A stretch of 64,000 nt of DNA from contig NZ_CP092488.2 in NCBI RefSeq assembly GCF_022430545.2, positions 1,116,001 to 1,180,000 on the forward strand. Direction: 5' to 3'. Every line of letters begins with the position of its first letter. Position 1 is the stretch's first letter. Position numbers and translations under genes: made by a program. The notes beneath the pieces are model-generated. The model searched no databases and was not told the origin of the DNA. It worked only from the letters and a program-made list of their open reading frames with translations. Shown here piece by piece: positions 15,307 to 24,255 of this stretch. The DNA comes from Mycobacterium paraterrae (GTDB lineage Bacteria; Actinomycetota; Actinomycetes; Mycobacteriales; Mycobacteriaceae).

Positions 15307-16215
15307 ATGAGCAACTTGAAAAGTCTTGGCTACATCGCGATTTCGACAAACGACATCGATCGCTGGCGGCAGTTCGCCTTTGGCGTGCTGGGCTTCGCGG
15401 AAGGCAAGGGACCCGACTCCTCGGCGCTGTATCTTCGGATGGACGAGCGCGCCGCCCGACTGATCGTGGTGCCGGGCGAAACCGACCGGGTGCTCACGGT
15501 GGGCTGGGAAGTGCGCGACCACCCGGCATTGGAGCGGGTCAAAGCCGCCCTCGACGGTGCCGGCGTGGCGTTCAAGCAGCTGTCCACCGACGACGCCGAG
15601 GCGCGCCAGGTGGAAGAGGTCATCACGTTCGAGGACCCGGCCGGCACCACACTCGAGGTGTTCCACGGCGCTGTTCTCGACCACAGTCCGGTCGTCACGC
15701 CGTTCGGGGCGAAATTCGTGACCGGCGATCAAGGAATGGGACACGTCGTCGTACCGGCCACCGACCCCAACGGGTTATTCGACTTCTACACCGAAGTGCT
15801 GGGGTTCCGCTCCCGCGGCGCGTTCCGCGTGCCCCTACCGAAAGAGTTCGGCCCCGTGCGGGTCCGTTTCCTTGGAATCAACGAACGACACCACAGCTTG
15901 GCGATTGTGCCCGCCGCACACCAGCGCGACCCCCGGCTGGTCCACATCATGGTCGAAGTCGACAGCCTCGACGCGGTGGGTCAAGCGCTGGACCGCGTAA
16001 ACGCCGAGGGCTTTCAGCTGTCGAGCACCCTGGGACGTCACACCAACGACAAGATGGTGTCCTTTTACGTCCGCGCACCGGGTGACTGGGACATCGAGTT
16101 CGGCACCGAAGGCATACGTGTCGACGAAAACCATTACACCGCAGAGGAAATTACCGCGGACAGCTATTGGGGCCACCAGTGGATCGGTGAGATGCCCGCG
16201 GCAATGCGAATGTGA
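15307..16215 (+). CDS. Type I extradiol ring-cleavage dioxygenase, HsaC/BphC-like
   Basis: A 302-aa two-domain vicinal-oxygen-chelate dioxygenase. The N-terminal module is residues 1-130 and the catalytic module 140-300. Iron ligands are visible as His146 (GMGHVVV), His213 (LVHIMVEV) and Glu264 (DIEFGTEG), and catalytic-pocket His195/196 and Tyr254 are also in family positions. The length matches HsaC (300 aa), which cleaves 3,4-DHSA in steroid catabolism. It is coupled with the HsaA-like gene upstream (12-nt gap). Ferrous iron dependence is inferred from the conserved triad. The substrate may be a steroid-derived or other bicyclic catechol. Confidence 0.92.
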   Translation: MSNLKSLGYIAISTNDIDRWRQFAFGVLGFAEGKGPDSSALYLRMDERAARLIVVPGETDRVLTVGWEVRDHPALERVKAALDGAGVAFKQLSTDDAEARQVEEVITFEDPAGTTLEVFHGAVLDHSPVVTPFGAKFVTGDQGMGHVVVPATDPNGLFDFYTEVLGFRSRGAFRVPLPKEFGPVRVRFLGINERHHSLAIVPAAHQRDPRLVHIMVEVDSLDAVGQALDRVNAEGFQLSSTLGRHTNDKMVSFYVRAPGDWDIEFGTEGIRVDENHYTAEEITADSYWGHQWIGEMPAAMRM

Positions 16216-16399
16216 AGCGTGTGCTGTTGACTGCCACGAGACCTCGTGTGCCAGAGACAAAGGGAGCGTGACGAGTTGCCCGGCTTCGAGCGACAAGACG
16301 AAGACGCATTGGGCAGTTGCGCGCGTTGTCGCTCTGAGGCGGGCAGACCTCACGCCTTAACGCCCGGTGACCGAAGTGAAGGAAGGAATTCGACGGCGG

Positions 16400-17863
16400 A
16401 TGACAGGCATTGACGTCACACCCCTACCGGCCGCCTCGATCACCTCCTGGGACGACGAGGCCGACGTCGTCATCGCGGGCTACGGCGTTGCCGGCGCCGC
16501 CGCCGCGGTCGAAGCGGCACGGTCCGGCGCCGATGTGCTGGTGCTGGAACGCACCGCTTCCTGGGGTGGGGCCGCGGCGATGGCCGGTGGATTCATTTAT
16601 CTCGGCGGTGGGACGGCGTTGCAGAAGGCTTGCGGCTTCGACGATTCCATCGAGAACATGGCGGCGTTCCTTAATGTCGCGATGGGCCCCGGTGCCGACC
16701 AGAAGCGAATTGCCGACTACTGCGCAGGCAGCGTCGCGCACTTCGACTGGCTCGTCGAGTCCGGGGTGCCGTTCAAGGCGGAGTTCTTCTCCCAGCCCGG
16801 TTGGGAACCAATGGGTGACCAGGGCCTGATGTACAGCGGCGGCGAAAACGCCTACCCGTTCAACACCATTGCCACCCCCGTACCGCGCGGGCATGTGCCA
16901 CAAATGCAGAACAAGAAGCAGGGTGAAGCAAGCGCGGGCTTCATGTTGATGAAGCCCTTGGTGGAAGCCGCGACGGCGGCGGGTGCGCGGGCGCTTTACG
17001 ACGTACGGGTGCAGCGCCTGATCGTCGAATCCGACGGCCGAGTAGTCGGTATCCGCGCCCGGAAGTACGGCAACGACGTGGCGATTCGTGCGCGCCGAGC
17101 CGTGGTGCTGGCGACGGGCAGCTTTGCCTACAACGACGCGATGGTGGCCCAATTCGCACCACGGATCGCAGGGCGCCCGGCCGCATCAATCGAGCAACAT
17201 GACGGTCAAGCGATCAAGATGGCCCAGGCGCTTGGCGCCGATTTGGCGCACATGGACGCCACCGAGGTAGCGATCTTCGTCGATCCGCAACAACTGGTCC
17301 GCGGAATTCTCGTCAACGCGCGCGGGCAGCGGTACGTCGCTGAGGACACCTATCCGGGCCGGATCGGACAGTTGACGCTGTACCACCAGGACAACACCGC
17401 CTACCTGATCATCGACGGCGATGCCCAAGAGGAAGCAATGAACTCGCTGTCACCCAAGTTGATGCTGCGGCCACCAACCTGGGTCGCCGAAACCGTGACC
17501 GATTTGGAACGCGATATCGGTCTGCCACCCGAATCCCTGACGGCAACTGTCGCCGCGTACAACTCGGGCGCCACACGCGGGGAGGACCCGCTGCTGCACA
17601 AGAAACCCGAGTGGGTCAAGCCGATTGGCACGCCGCTCGGAGCCATCGACCTACGGGAGAGCACCGGTGGCTTCACTCTTGGCGGTCTGGCGACGACGCT
17701 GGACGCTGAGGTTCTACATGTGAGCGGGCAACCCATTCCCGGGCTGTTCGCTGCCGGCCGGTCGACTGCTGGGCTGGCCGCATGGGGTTACGCGAGCGGC
17801 ATCTCGCTTGGTGACGGTAGCTTCTATGGTCGCCGCGCAGGTAGGTCGGCGGCAAGGGCTTGA
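16400..17863 (+). CDS. FAD-binding dehydrogenase of the fumarate reductase/3-ketosteroid dehydrogenase superfamily
   Basis: A 487-aa flavoprotein. The FAD Rossmann motif is VVIAGYGVAGAAAAVEA (near residue 25), followed by the Gly-rich WGGAAAMAGG loop; the C-terminus closes the FAD site with GLFAAGRSTAGLAAWGYASG. The conserved tyrosine region is AEDTYPGRIGQ. Relationship to the delta1- or delta4-(5alpha)-ketosteroid dehydrogenase families is evident, but the exact double bond formed cannot be told. ATG 16400 is chosen with GGAAGG 12 nt upstream; GTG 16367 would add 11 residues. It is 184 nt after the HsaC-like gene; a CACGAG-AC-CTCGTG dyad sits in that gap at 16235-16248. Confidence 0.82.
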   Translation: MTGIDVTPLPAASITSWDDEADVVIAGYGVAGAAAAVEAARSGADVLVLERTASWGGAAAMAGGFIYLGGGTALQKACGFDDSIENMAAFLNVAMGPGADQKRIADYCAGSVAHFDWLVESGVPFKAEFFSQPGWEPMGDQGLMYSGGENAYPFNTIATPVPRGHVPQMQNKKQGEASAGFMLMKPLVEAATAAGARALYDVRVQRLIVESDGRVVGIRARKYGNDVAIRARRAVVLATGSFAYNDAMVAQFAPRIAGRPAASIEQHDGQAIKMAQALGADLAHMDATEVAIFVDPQQLVRGILVNARGQRYVAEDTYPGRIGQLTLYHQDNTAYLIIDGDAQEEAMNSLSPKLMLRPPTWVAETVTDLERDIGLPPESLTATVAAYNSGATRGEDPLLHKKPEWVKPIGTPLGAIDLRESTGGFTLGGLATTLDAEVLHVSGQPIPGLFAAGRSTAGLAAWGYASGISLGDGSFYGRRAGRSAARA

Positions 17864-17951
17864 CCTGCGCTGATCTAGTTCCGCGAGTGAAATCCGATTG
17901 TGCTCCACGGCATATTGGGCGTGCTTAGTGACAGTCGACACATCGGTGGTG

Positions 17952-17962
17952 TATTACTAATA
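17952..17962. promoter_or_regulatory. AT-rich palindrome upstream of the iclR-type gene
   Basis: TATTA-C-TAATA is a perfect 11-nt palindrome in very GC-rich surroundings, 38 nt before the preferred IclR start. It could be part of the promoter -10 region and/or an autoregulatory operator. Confidence 0.35.
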
Positions 17963-18000
17963 GTCATATGCCGCTCAGGAAGCTAGATGTGGAGAAGCCG

Positions 18001-18825
18001 ATGCTCGAGACCACCCAAGACGTCCCAGCCGTCGAAGCAGCAACCCCCACCGCTGTGATTGACCGGATCTCACTGGTTCTCGATGCATTCGAGGGGCCCG
18101 GCCGGTTGACGCTGGCCCAGATCGTCCGTCGCACAGGCCTGCCACGTTCGTCGGCGCACCGCATGCTCGAGCGTCTGGTCCAGCTGCGCTGGTTACGCCG
18201 AAGCGGTCGCGATTACGAGCTAGGGATGCGGCTGGTGGAACTCGGCTCGCTGGCGGTGCATCAGGATCGCTTGGTGCGCGGCGCGGGTCCGCTGCTGGCC
18301 GAACTGCACCGCGCCACCGGGCTCGTCGTTCACCTGGCAGTCCTGGATGGACCCGACGTCGTCTACCTCGAGAAGGTGGGCGATCGGATGTATAGCTCGC
18401 TGCCATCCCGCGTCGGCGCTCGGCAACCTGCGCACTGTACCGCCGTTGGCAAAGCCATCCTGGCCTACACCGACGATGACACCACTGTGGATCTGCGGGC
18501 CCGGAAGACGAGATACTCGATTGCCACCACCTCCCACCTCGCGGCCGAACTGGTCAAGGTACGGGCCCATGGTGTGGCGTTCGAACGGGAGGAGTCGCTG
18601 GCCGGATTCGGCTGTGTTGCAGCGCCGATCGGGAGCCCCGGTGAGGCCGTCGCCGCCGTTTCGGTTTGCGGCCCGATGAACCGGATGATGTTCGACCAGC
18701 GGTTGGTGGCGCCGGTCAGGATGACGGCGATGGCGATCTGGCGCAACGTTGAGGACGGCCCTCAGCGAGTGGCGCCGACACTGCAGCCGCTGCGGCCATT
18801 GCGTCCCTCCTTGCAGTACGCGTGA
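18001..18825 (+). CDS. IclR-family transcriptional regulator
   Basis: A 274-aa regulator with an N-terminal winged helix (about residues 15-75, LTLAQIVRRTGLPRSSAHRM recognition region) and a C-terminal IclR effector domain (about 90-250) containing the GARQPAHCTAVGKAILA signature and a FEREE..AGFGCVAAPI segment. The effector is unknown; family ligands are usually aromatic or small organic acids. ATG 18001 is preferred because GGAGAAG lies at the right spacing; ATG 17968 is in frame and would add 11 residues. Its stop overlaps the GTG of the esterase gene, so regulator and esterase are co-expressed. It probably controls adjacent island genes. Confidence 0.87.
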   Translation: MLETTQDVPAVEAATPTAVIDRISLVLDAFEGPGRLTLAQIVRRTGLPRSSAHRMLERLVQLRWLRRSGRDYELGMRLVELGSLAVHQDRLVRGAGPLLAELHRATGLVVHLAVLDGPDVVYLEKVGDRMYSSLPSRVGARQPAHCTAVGKAILAYTDDDTTVDLRARKTRYSIATTSHLAAELVKVRAHGVAFEREESLAGFGCVAAPIGSPGEAVAAVSVCGPMNRMMFDQRLVAPVRMTAMAIWRNVEDGPQRVAPTLQPLRPLRPSLQYA

Positions 18826-19739
18826 CCCTCGATCCCCAAATCGCCCCGCTGATCGAGGCGCTGGACGGAGGTTTCCCGCCGGTACACACCATGACTGGCG
18901 CGCAGGCGAGGGCCACCATTCGCGAGCGCTTCGTACCGACGGCCAACCCTGAATCCGTGGCCCACATCGTCGACGACACCATCCCGGGCCCCGGTGGCGA
19001 CATCCCGGTCCGCATGTACCGCCCTGCCGGCGACGGGTTACCGCTTCTGGTGTACGCCCACGGCGGTGGTTTCGTATTCTGCGACCTCGACAGCCACGAC
19101 GGGCTGTGCCGCAGTATCGCCAATCATGTTCCCGCCGTCGTGATTTCGGTCGACTACCGGCTGGCGCCGGAGAATCCCTGGCCCGATGCAGCCGAAGACG
19201 TCTATGCGGTCGCCAAATGGACAGCGGAGAACGCGGAAGCGCTCGGCGGTGATGCAGACCGTGTCGCGGTGGGTGGTGACAGCGCGGGCGGCAACCTGGC
19301 CGCGGTCACCGCGGTGATGGCGCGCGACCGCGGCGGACCCTTGCTCGCGGCACAGTTGCTGATCTACCCCGTGGTTGCCGCCGACTTCGACACCGAGTCA
19401 TATCGCTTGTTCGGCAAGGGTTTCTACAATCCGAAACCGGCCCTGCAGTGGTACTGGGACCAGTATGTGCCCGCGCGTGCCGATCGGGAACATCCATACG
19501 CTTCTCCCCTGCGCGCCGACCTGGGCGGACTTCCGCCCGCGGTCATCGTCACCGCCGGTCACGATCCATTGCGCGACGAGGGCAACGCGTACGGAGACGC
19601 GCTGGAGGCTGCAGGTGTGGCCACGGTGCGATGCCCCTTCGAGGGCGGCATCCACGGATTCATGACGATGCCGATGCTCGACCTCGCGCACGAAGCGCGA
19701 AGGCAGGCATGCTTGGGACTGGCCCAACTGCTTCGTTGA
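18822..19739 (+). CDS. HSL-family alpha/beta-hydrolase (esterase/lipase)
   Basis: A 305-aa hormone-sensitive-lipase-type esterase. The oxyanion motif HGGGF, nucleophile GDSAGGNLAA, acid AGHDPLRDE and base His in GGIHGFM are all present. The GTG start overlaps the IclR stop (GTGA). No signal peptide, so it is cytoplasmic. It is paralogous to the esterase at 25085-26065. In a cluster with two Baeyer-Villiger monooxygenases, cleavage of the ester product is a natural role; that is inference. Confidence 0.88.
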   Translation: MTLDPQIAPLIEALDGGFPPVHTMTGAQARATIRERFVPTANPESVAHIVDDTIPGPGGDIPVRMYRPAGDGLPLLVYAHGGGFVFCDLDSHDGLCRSIANHVPAVVISVDYRLAPENPWPDAAEDVYAVAKWTAENAEALGGDADRVAVGGDSAGGNLAAVTAVMARDRGGPLLAAQLLIYPVVAADFDTESYRLFGKGFYNPKPALQWYWDQYVPARADREHPYASPLRADLGGLPPAVIVTAGHDPLRDEGNAYGDALEAAGVATVRCPFEGGIHGFMTMPMLDLAHEARRQACLGLAQLLR

Positions 19740-19750
19740 AAGGTCGAACC

Positions 19751-20098
19751 ATGGCCGACGGTCAGATATTCGTGATTGACCGAGTCATCACGAAGCGTGG
19801 ATGCGCAAGGACATTCGTCGACGCATACCTCGCCGAATACGCGCCAGGCGCCCGTGCGCGCGGTATGACTTTGCGTGACGTCCTCGTCAGCCCTCCGATC
19901 TGGTCGGAAGACCTGGTCAACACCGTCATCATCAGTTGGACGCTGCCCAGCGCGCAGGCATGGTGGGAGATGACCTGGAAGGGTCGGCCTGATTCCGCTG
20001 TGGGCGAATGGTGGTCGCGGATCAGCGAATTGATCGTCGAGCGGTCAAGGACTTTCGCCGGCGCCGCCGACGACGTCGATCGGCTTTGCGATGTATAG
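19751..20098 (+). CDS. Small NIPSNAP/Dabb-like protein of unknown function
   Basis: A 115-aa protein with a ferredoxin-like alpha+beta pattern: a first strand IFVIDRVITK, a helix with FVDAYLAEYAPGARARG, strand VNTVIISWTLPS and a Trp-rich stretch AWWEMTWKGRP. Such proteins often serve as small dimeric accessory or isomerase-like proteins in catabolic clusters. The catalytic role is unknown. It starts 11 nt after the esterase stop, and its end overlaps the next gene by 8 nt, so it is within the iclR-esterase transcript. Confidence 0.7.
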   Translation: MADGQIFVIDRVITKRGCARTFVDAYLAEYAPGARARGMTLRDVLVSPPIWSEDLVNTVIISWTLPSAQAWWEMTWKGRPDSAVGEWWSRISELIVERSRTFAGAADDVDRLCDV

Positions 20099-20720
20099 CG
20101 TCATTCGGCTCATCGAAGTCGCGGAGCGAGAGCGGGAACGCGTGCTGGCAACAGTGCGTTCAGCGGCGGAAGCGATCCACGTAAGTCACCGGCTCATCGA
20201 GCCGACGCTGCCGGGGTCGCGCAACGGCGGCGACGTACTGGTTCACCTGCGGTTCGATTCTCGAAGCCAATGGCACTCCGCCGCGGATGAATTCGATACC
20301 GCGTTGACAGATCCCGGAATCACCAGGATTAACGGCGCGACTTACCCGGGTTCCCCCACGCGCAAAGACAATACATCGGGCACCGTCTACCGCGTGCTGC
20401 TGCTGCGGGTGTCGCCCGGCACAGACGCCAATCGGCTCGCACGTTTCGAAACCGAATTGTCTTCAATGCCCGACTACATCCCGGCCATCAGAGCGTGGCA
20501 ACTGAGCCGCGTCGACGATGCGATCGGGACGTCACCGTGGACACACGTATTCGAGCAGGAATTCCGCGACCTCGACGGACTGATGGGCCCCTACCTGATG
20601 CATCCGATCCACTGGGCAGTAGTGGATCGATGGTTCGACCCGGAATGTCCCGACGTGATCGTGCGAGACCGGGTATGCCACAGCTTCTGTCGTTGCGACG
20701 CCGCGTTGCCGACTAGCTGA
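20091..20720 (+). CDS. Two-module Dabb/EthD-like protein of unknown function
   Basis: A 209-aa protein that looks like two ferredoxin-like alpha/beta modules. Module 1 (about 1-95) runs YSVIRLIEVA...LVHLRFDSRSQW; module 2 (about 100-205) runs VYRVLLLRVSPG...THVFEQEFRDLDGL.GPYLMHPIHW, the latter resembling stress-response Dabb domains (final His-Pro-x-His). No catalytic signature is certain. It overlaps the preceding small gene by 8 nt, suggesting that their products act together. It ends 34 nt from the convergent SDR. Confidence 0.7.
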   Translation: MYSVIRLIEVAERERERVLATVRSAAEAIHVSHRLIEPTLPGSRNGGDVLVHLRFDSRSQWHSAADEFDTALTDPGITRINGATYPGSPTRKDNTSGTVYRVLLLRVSPGTDANRLARFETELSSMPDYIPAIRAWQLSRVDDAIGTSPWTHVFEQEFRDLDGLMGPYLMHPIHWAVVDRWFDPECPDVIVRDRVCHSFCRCDAALPTS

Positions 20721-20754
20721 TGAAGCTGGAGCTACAGCCTCTCCACCTTTCGCG

Positions 20755-21642
20755 CTACAGGCCGGCAACCAAGATGTTGGGGTTGGCGGACGCTGGCGGC
20801 TCCAGCGGCGGCAGGACAGACCTACCGTCGAGGCTGTGCACGGGCAGGTGTTGCGACCAGGGGTAGTGCAGACTGAAGGCGACCAAGCCGGTGCGCTGCG
20901 CGGCCGGCAGATGACACATCGCGAGCACGGTCTCGGCCAGGTACTCGACGGGTTCGGTGTAGAAGGACTCCGGGATCAACTGCGTCGCACCAGGTGTGCG
21001 GATCGCCGTCGAGGGGCCGACACAGTTCACGGCGATGTTGGCGTCGAGCAACTCCGCGGCTACGCCCTGGGTGAAGCGGTGCAGCGCAGCCTTGCATGAC
21101 GCATAGACAACGTCACCGGAGGTTTTGTTGTAGGGACGGTACGGCCGCACCGGGGCCACACCGGTGACCGATCCGATGTTGACGATCCAGCCGCCGCCTT
21201 GCTTACGCATCTGCGGCACTGCGGCTTTGGTCAACACGAACGGCGTACGTAAATAGTGTTCAATGGTTCGGTCGAACGTTTCCAGGGACATGTCCTCGAT
21301 CACCGAGTAGTCGGCGAAACCGGCGTTATTGACCAGGATGTCGATCCGGCCGGTCCGATCCAGCACCGCGTCGACCAGACCGTCGCGCGCTGCGCCGTCC
21401 TCGATGTCGGCGGCGAGTCCGAACGCCGACCCGCCGACGTCCTGGATCAGGGCGATGGTCTCGTCGATGGTCCCCGGTATCGCCGATGTGATCCCGCCGC
21501 GGGCGGACTGCGACGGCTGGTAGGCGCGCGCCGTGACCGCGACGGTCGCACCCTCCGCGGCAAGGCGCTGAGCGATCGCGCGTCCAATGCCGCGGCTGCT
21601 GCCAGTAACCAAAGCTGTTTTGCCGCAGAGTAATTGGCTCAT
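20755..21642 (-). CDS. Short-chain dehydrogenase/reductase coupled to a BVMO
   Basis: A 295-aa SDR with TGSSRGIG (13-20), NNAG near 105, and a YASCK catalytic motif with serine in NIGSVTG. It is longer than a minimal SDR because of an insertion after the second strand (AYQPSQSARGGITS) and a C-terminal extension carrying the last strands. Its ATG overlaps the upstream BVMO stop (ATGA), so the two proteins are made together. A natural pairing is alcohol oxidation to the ketone that the monooxygenase uses, or oxidation of the alcohol released after ester cleavage; the direction is inference. Confidence 0.85.
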   Translation of the reverse strand: MSQLLCGKTALVTGSSRGIGRAIAQRLAAEGATVAVTARAYQPSQSARGGITSAIPGTIDETIALIQDVGGSAFGLAADIEDGAARDGLVDAVLDRTGRIDILVNNAGFADYSVIEDMSLETFDRTIEHYLRTPFVLTKAAVPQMRKQGGGWIVNIGSVTGVAPVRPYRPYNKTSGDVVYASCKAALHRFTQGVAAELLDANIAVNCVGPSTAIRTPGATQLIPESFYTEPVEYLAETVLAMCHLPAAQRTGLVAFSLHYPWSQHLPVHSLDGRSVLPPLEPPASANPNILVAGL

Positions 21643-23570
21643 CGCAATATGAAGTCATCTTCGATCGGTGCGCGATGCTGATGCCAGACGTCGACCAGCC
21701 GGTACGGTGTCGCCACCACCACCCGCCCCGATCCTGACCGGTAATAGGTGTGCGCATTGGGCGTGTGACACCACACAGTCCGGCTCATCGCCTGGTCGAT
21801 GTCGGCGACATAGTCGTCATAAGCCCGTTGTGTGACTTCCATTGTCGTGGCGCCGCGCAACGCCATCAATTGCAGGCATTCGATGATGTAATGCGCGAGC
21901 ACCTCCATCGAGAAGTTCGCGCCGGCCCCGTGGCCGGGGCTGTAGTTCGGCGCCGACATGGTGAACAGGTTGGGAAAGCCGGGAACGGTGCCGCCGCGGT
22001 AAGCGCGCGGGCTGTCGCCCCATTCATCGATCATTTTCTTGCCGTCACGGCCGCGGATGTCGATTGTCGACAGAAAGTCCAGGTGGTACCCGGTGGCGTA
22101 GATGATCACGTCCAGGTCGATCTGCCGGCCGTCTTGTGTGACAATGCCTTTCGCGTTAGCCTCGGCAGGCTCGCCGGCTTCCACGTCGACGTGATCGCGC
22201 GTCAGCGCCGCGTAATACCCGCCCGGATCGCGGATGATCCGCTTTCCGTACGGCGCGAAGTCCGGCGTGACCTTCTTGGCTAGTTCCGTGTCTTTTCCGA
22301 AAGTCTGCTCGATGTACTCCTGGCACATCTTGAGCAGCACATCGTTGGCCGCCGAGATAGACAGGTGGTCCTTGGCCCACTCCGGATCCTGAAGGATAAC
22401 CGGATAGTTGTTATCGGCAGTACCCCAATAGGATTTCAGCCGGTTCCAATTCGCGTAGTAGGGCAGATGGCGCCCGAGATAGCGTCTGTGCGCGGGCACC
22501 TCGTCGGTGAGCCGCTTGCGTGGCGCCACCCAGTGCGGCTGACGTTGAAATACCGTCAGGTGATCCACCTGATCGACACACGCGTCGACGATCTGGACCG
22601 CCGTGCAGCCGGCACCGATGATCGCCACCTTCTTGCCGGTGAGGTCTATTGAGGAATCCCAATGCGCCGAGTGAATGCTCCTGCCCGCAAACGTTTCCCG
22701 TCCCCGAACATCGGGCCAGCGCGGGCGGTTGAGGTAGCCGGCCGCGGTGACGACGACGCTGGCGTAGCTGACGTCGCGAGTGCCGTCGGCGTCGACGAAG
22801 TGGATCTGCCACTGGTTGCGATCGGCGTCCCACCACAACGCCTCGACCTCGGTGCCGAAGCGGGTCCGCTCACGCAGCTTGTACTTGTCGGCCAGCGCCA
22901 TCAGGTAACGCTGGTACTCCGCACCCTGCGGGTAGTAATTGCTCCAGTCGGGGTTGATTTCCCACGACAGCGAGTAGTACGCCGACGGTGTGTCGACGCC
23001 GATGCCCGGATAGGTTGTGGTCAGCCAAGTTCCACCGACTTCTTCGTTGCGATCGAAGAGTTCGTAGGACACTCCTTCATTTGCGGCCGCCAGCGCCACG
23101 CTCATTCCCGCGATCCCCGCACCGATGATGGCGATCTTCGTCGTCTCTGGGATCGGCGCCGTCCGCGGCAGCGTCGGCCGTGAGCGGTGAAAGCCGCCCT
23201 GCTCCAACAGCAAGTCCACCTGCTCGTCGTCGATCTCGGAACCTAGCGCGACCGGCAGTAACCGGGCAAAGAACTCTCGGTCGTCGGCGGCCACCGCGTC
23301 GGCGGACCGGGGCTGATGCAGCGCCTCGATGACCGCGTGCACCAGGGCGTCGGCGGTATCCGCGTCGGTGACGCCGGCGCGCTCGGGCGGGTCAGGAATA
23401 TGGGAGATTTTGGGCGCATACGTCTCGAGCACCGATGGGTCCCCGGTCAGCTGCGCGAGCACCGCCACCAGCACGCCCGGGTCAGCCTGCCGCAAGTTGT
23501 CCCGCAGCTCGCCGGGGTCAACGGCGGCGGGGCCAGTCGGCGTCGTCGATTCTCTGGCGGCGGCGGTCAT
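21639..23570 (-). CDS. Baeyer-Villiger-type flavin monooxygenase with N-terminal extension
   Basis: A 643-aa class B monooxygenase. About 130 N-terminal residues, rich in Asp/Ala and helical, precede the FAD motif GAGIAG. The BVMO fingerprint is FAGRSIHSAHWD, the NADPH motif is GAGCTA, and NEEVGGTWLTTTYPGIGVDTPS is as in the phenylacetone/4-hydroxyacetophenone monooxygenase-like group, where similar extensions occur. It is a different subfamily from the BVMO at 12346. The ketone substrate is unknown. It is the first gene of a two-gene operon with the SDR, and is divergent from the SnoaL-like gene at 23776. Confidence 0.9.
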   Translation of the reverse strand: MTAAARESTTPTGPAAVDPGELRDNLRQADPGVLVAVLAQLTGDPSVLETYAPKISHIPDPPERAGVTDADTADALVHAVIEALHQPRSADAVAADDREFFARLLPVALGSEIDDEQVDLLLEQGGFHRSRPTLPRTAPIPETTKIAIIGAGIAGMSVALAAANEGVSYELFDRNEEVGGTWLTTTYPGIGVDTPSAYYSLSWEINPDWSNYYPQGAEYQRYLMALADKYKLRERTRFGTEVEALWWDADRNQWQIHFVDADGTRDVSYASVVVTAAGYLNRPRWPDVRGRETFAGRSIHSAHWDSSIDLTGKKVAIIGAGCTAVQIVDACVDQVDHLTVFQRQPHWVAPRKRLTDEVPAHRRYLGRHLPYYANWNRLKSYWGTADNNYPVILQDPEWAKDHLSISAANDVLLKMCQEYIEQTFGKDTELAKKVTPDFAPYGKRIIRDPGGYYAALTRDHVDVEAGEPAEANAKGIVTQDGRQIDLDVIIYATGYHLDFLSTIDIRGRDGKKMIDEWGDSPRAYRGGTVPGFPNLFTMSAPNYSPGHGAGANFSMEVLAHYIIECLQLMALRGATTMEVTQRAYDDYVADIDQAMSRTVWCHTPNAHTYYRSGSGRVVVATPYRLVDVWHQHRAPIEDDFILR

Positions 23571-23775
23571 GCCCTCGAGTATGGAAGCCTGCCGTGGCGG
23601 CGCGCGGCCTGCTGTCTACTGAGCGGGACATGATTAAGTCCCCGGTGACATCCCTCGCCTACCCTCTGGTTCGCGGACCGAGTGCGGTCGGTCGAGTCGC
23701 GCCCACCCCAGTCCGATGTTCCACTGACTGGGCATCCGCAGTCCTCTCGGAGCCGCACCGAGGTTGACTCACTCC
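23571..23775. promoter_or_regulatory. Divergent intergenic region between BVMO and SnoaL-like gene
   Basis: 205 nt separate two divergent catabolic operons, so both promoters must lie here. I see no KstR motif and no strong long palindrome. Confidence 0.35.
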
Positions 23776-24255
23776 ATGAGTCATGACATCACGTTGCCAG
23801 AGCTACAAGAGTTCATCGCGGGCTTCTGGTATCACTACGACGAAGCGCACTACGACGAGCTGGCGGCAAGCTACGCCAAGGACGCGCATTACCTGACGCG
23901 AAGCGATTCCGGAGCCAGCCCGTTCGAGGACTTGATGTCGCCGGAACTGCACGGGCGTGACGCGGTGATGGAATGGCTGTCCGAGCATCGTAAACAGAGC
24001 CCATACCCGTTGCGCCACCACGCCACAAACGTGCATCGCACCGGAACCGAGGGGGACGTCACCCGAGCGCGTTTCTACATCTTCGTCAATCAAATCGCCA
24101 ACTTCGTCCCGTTCGCGGTGTCCAGCGGCGTCGTCAACGTCGGCGTTCGGCGCGAACCCGCCGGGTTGTTGTTCACCGAGATGGATGTCGTCCTCGACGC
24201 CACCAACTCGGTCCTGCTGTCGGAGCTCGGCGCCGACAGCGTCGCTGGTTCGTGA
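23776..24255 (+). CDS. SnoaL-like (NTF2-fold) protein
   Basis: A 159-aa NTF2-superfamily protein: helix LQEFIAGFWYHYDEAHYDELAASYAKDAHYL, then a beta-sheet containing HATNVHRT and RARFYIFVNQIANF. The fold includes ring-hydroxylating dioxygenase beta subunits, ketosteroid isomerases and SnoaL cyclases; the specific activity is not evident. ATG 23776 is preferred; an in-frame TTG 12 nt earlier has an overlapping GAGG and is less likely. Its stop overlaps the SDR start (GTGA). First gene of the operon 23776-28002. Confidence 0.8.
   Translation: MSHDITLPELQEFIAGFWYHYDEAHYDELAASYAKDAHYLTRSDSGASPFEDLMSPELHGRDAVMEWLSEHRKQSPYPLRHHATNVHRTGTEGDVTRARFYIFVNQIANFVPFAVSSGVVNVGVRREPAGLLFTEMDVVLDATNSVLLSELGADSVAGS

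Noticed and set aside
14337..16085. 582-aa open frame on + overlapping the HsaA- and HsaC-like genes
   Set aside because: Very Arg/Gly/Ala-rich shadow frame with no motifs; two strongly supported enzymes occupy the other frame.
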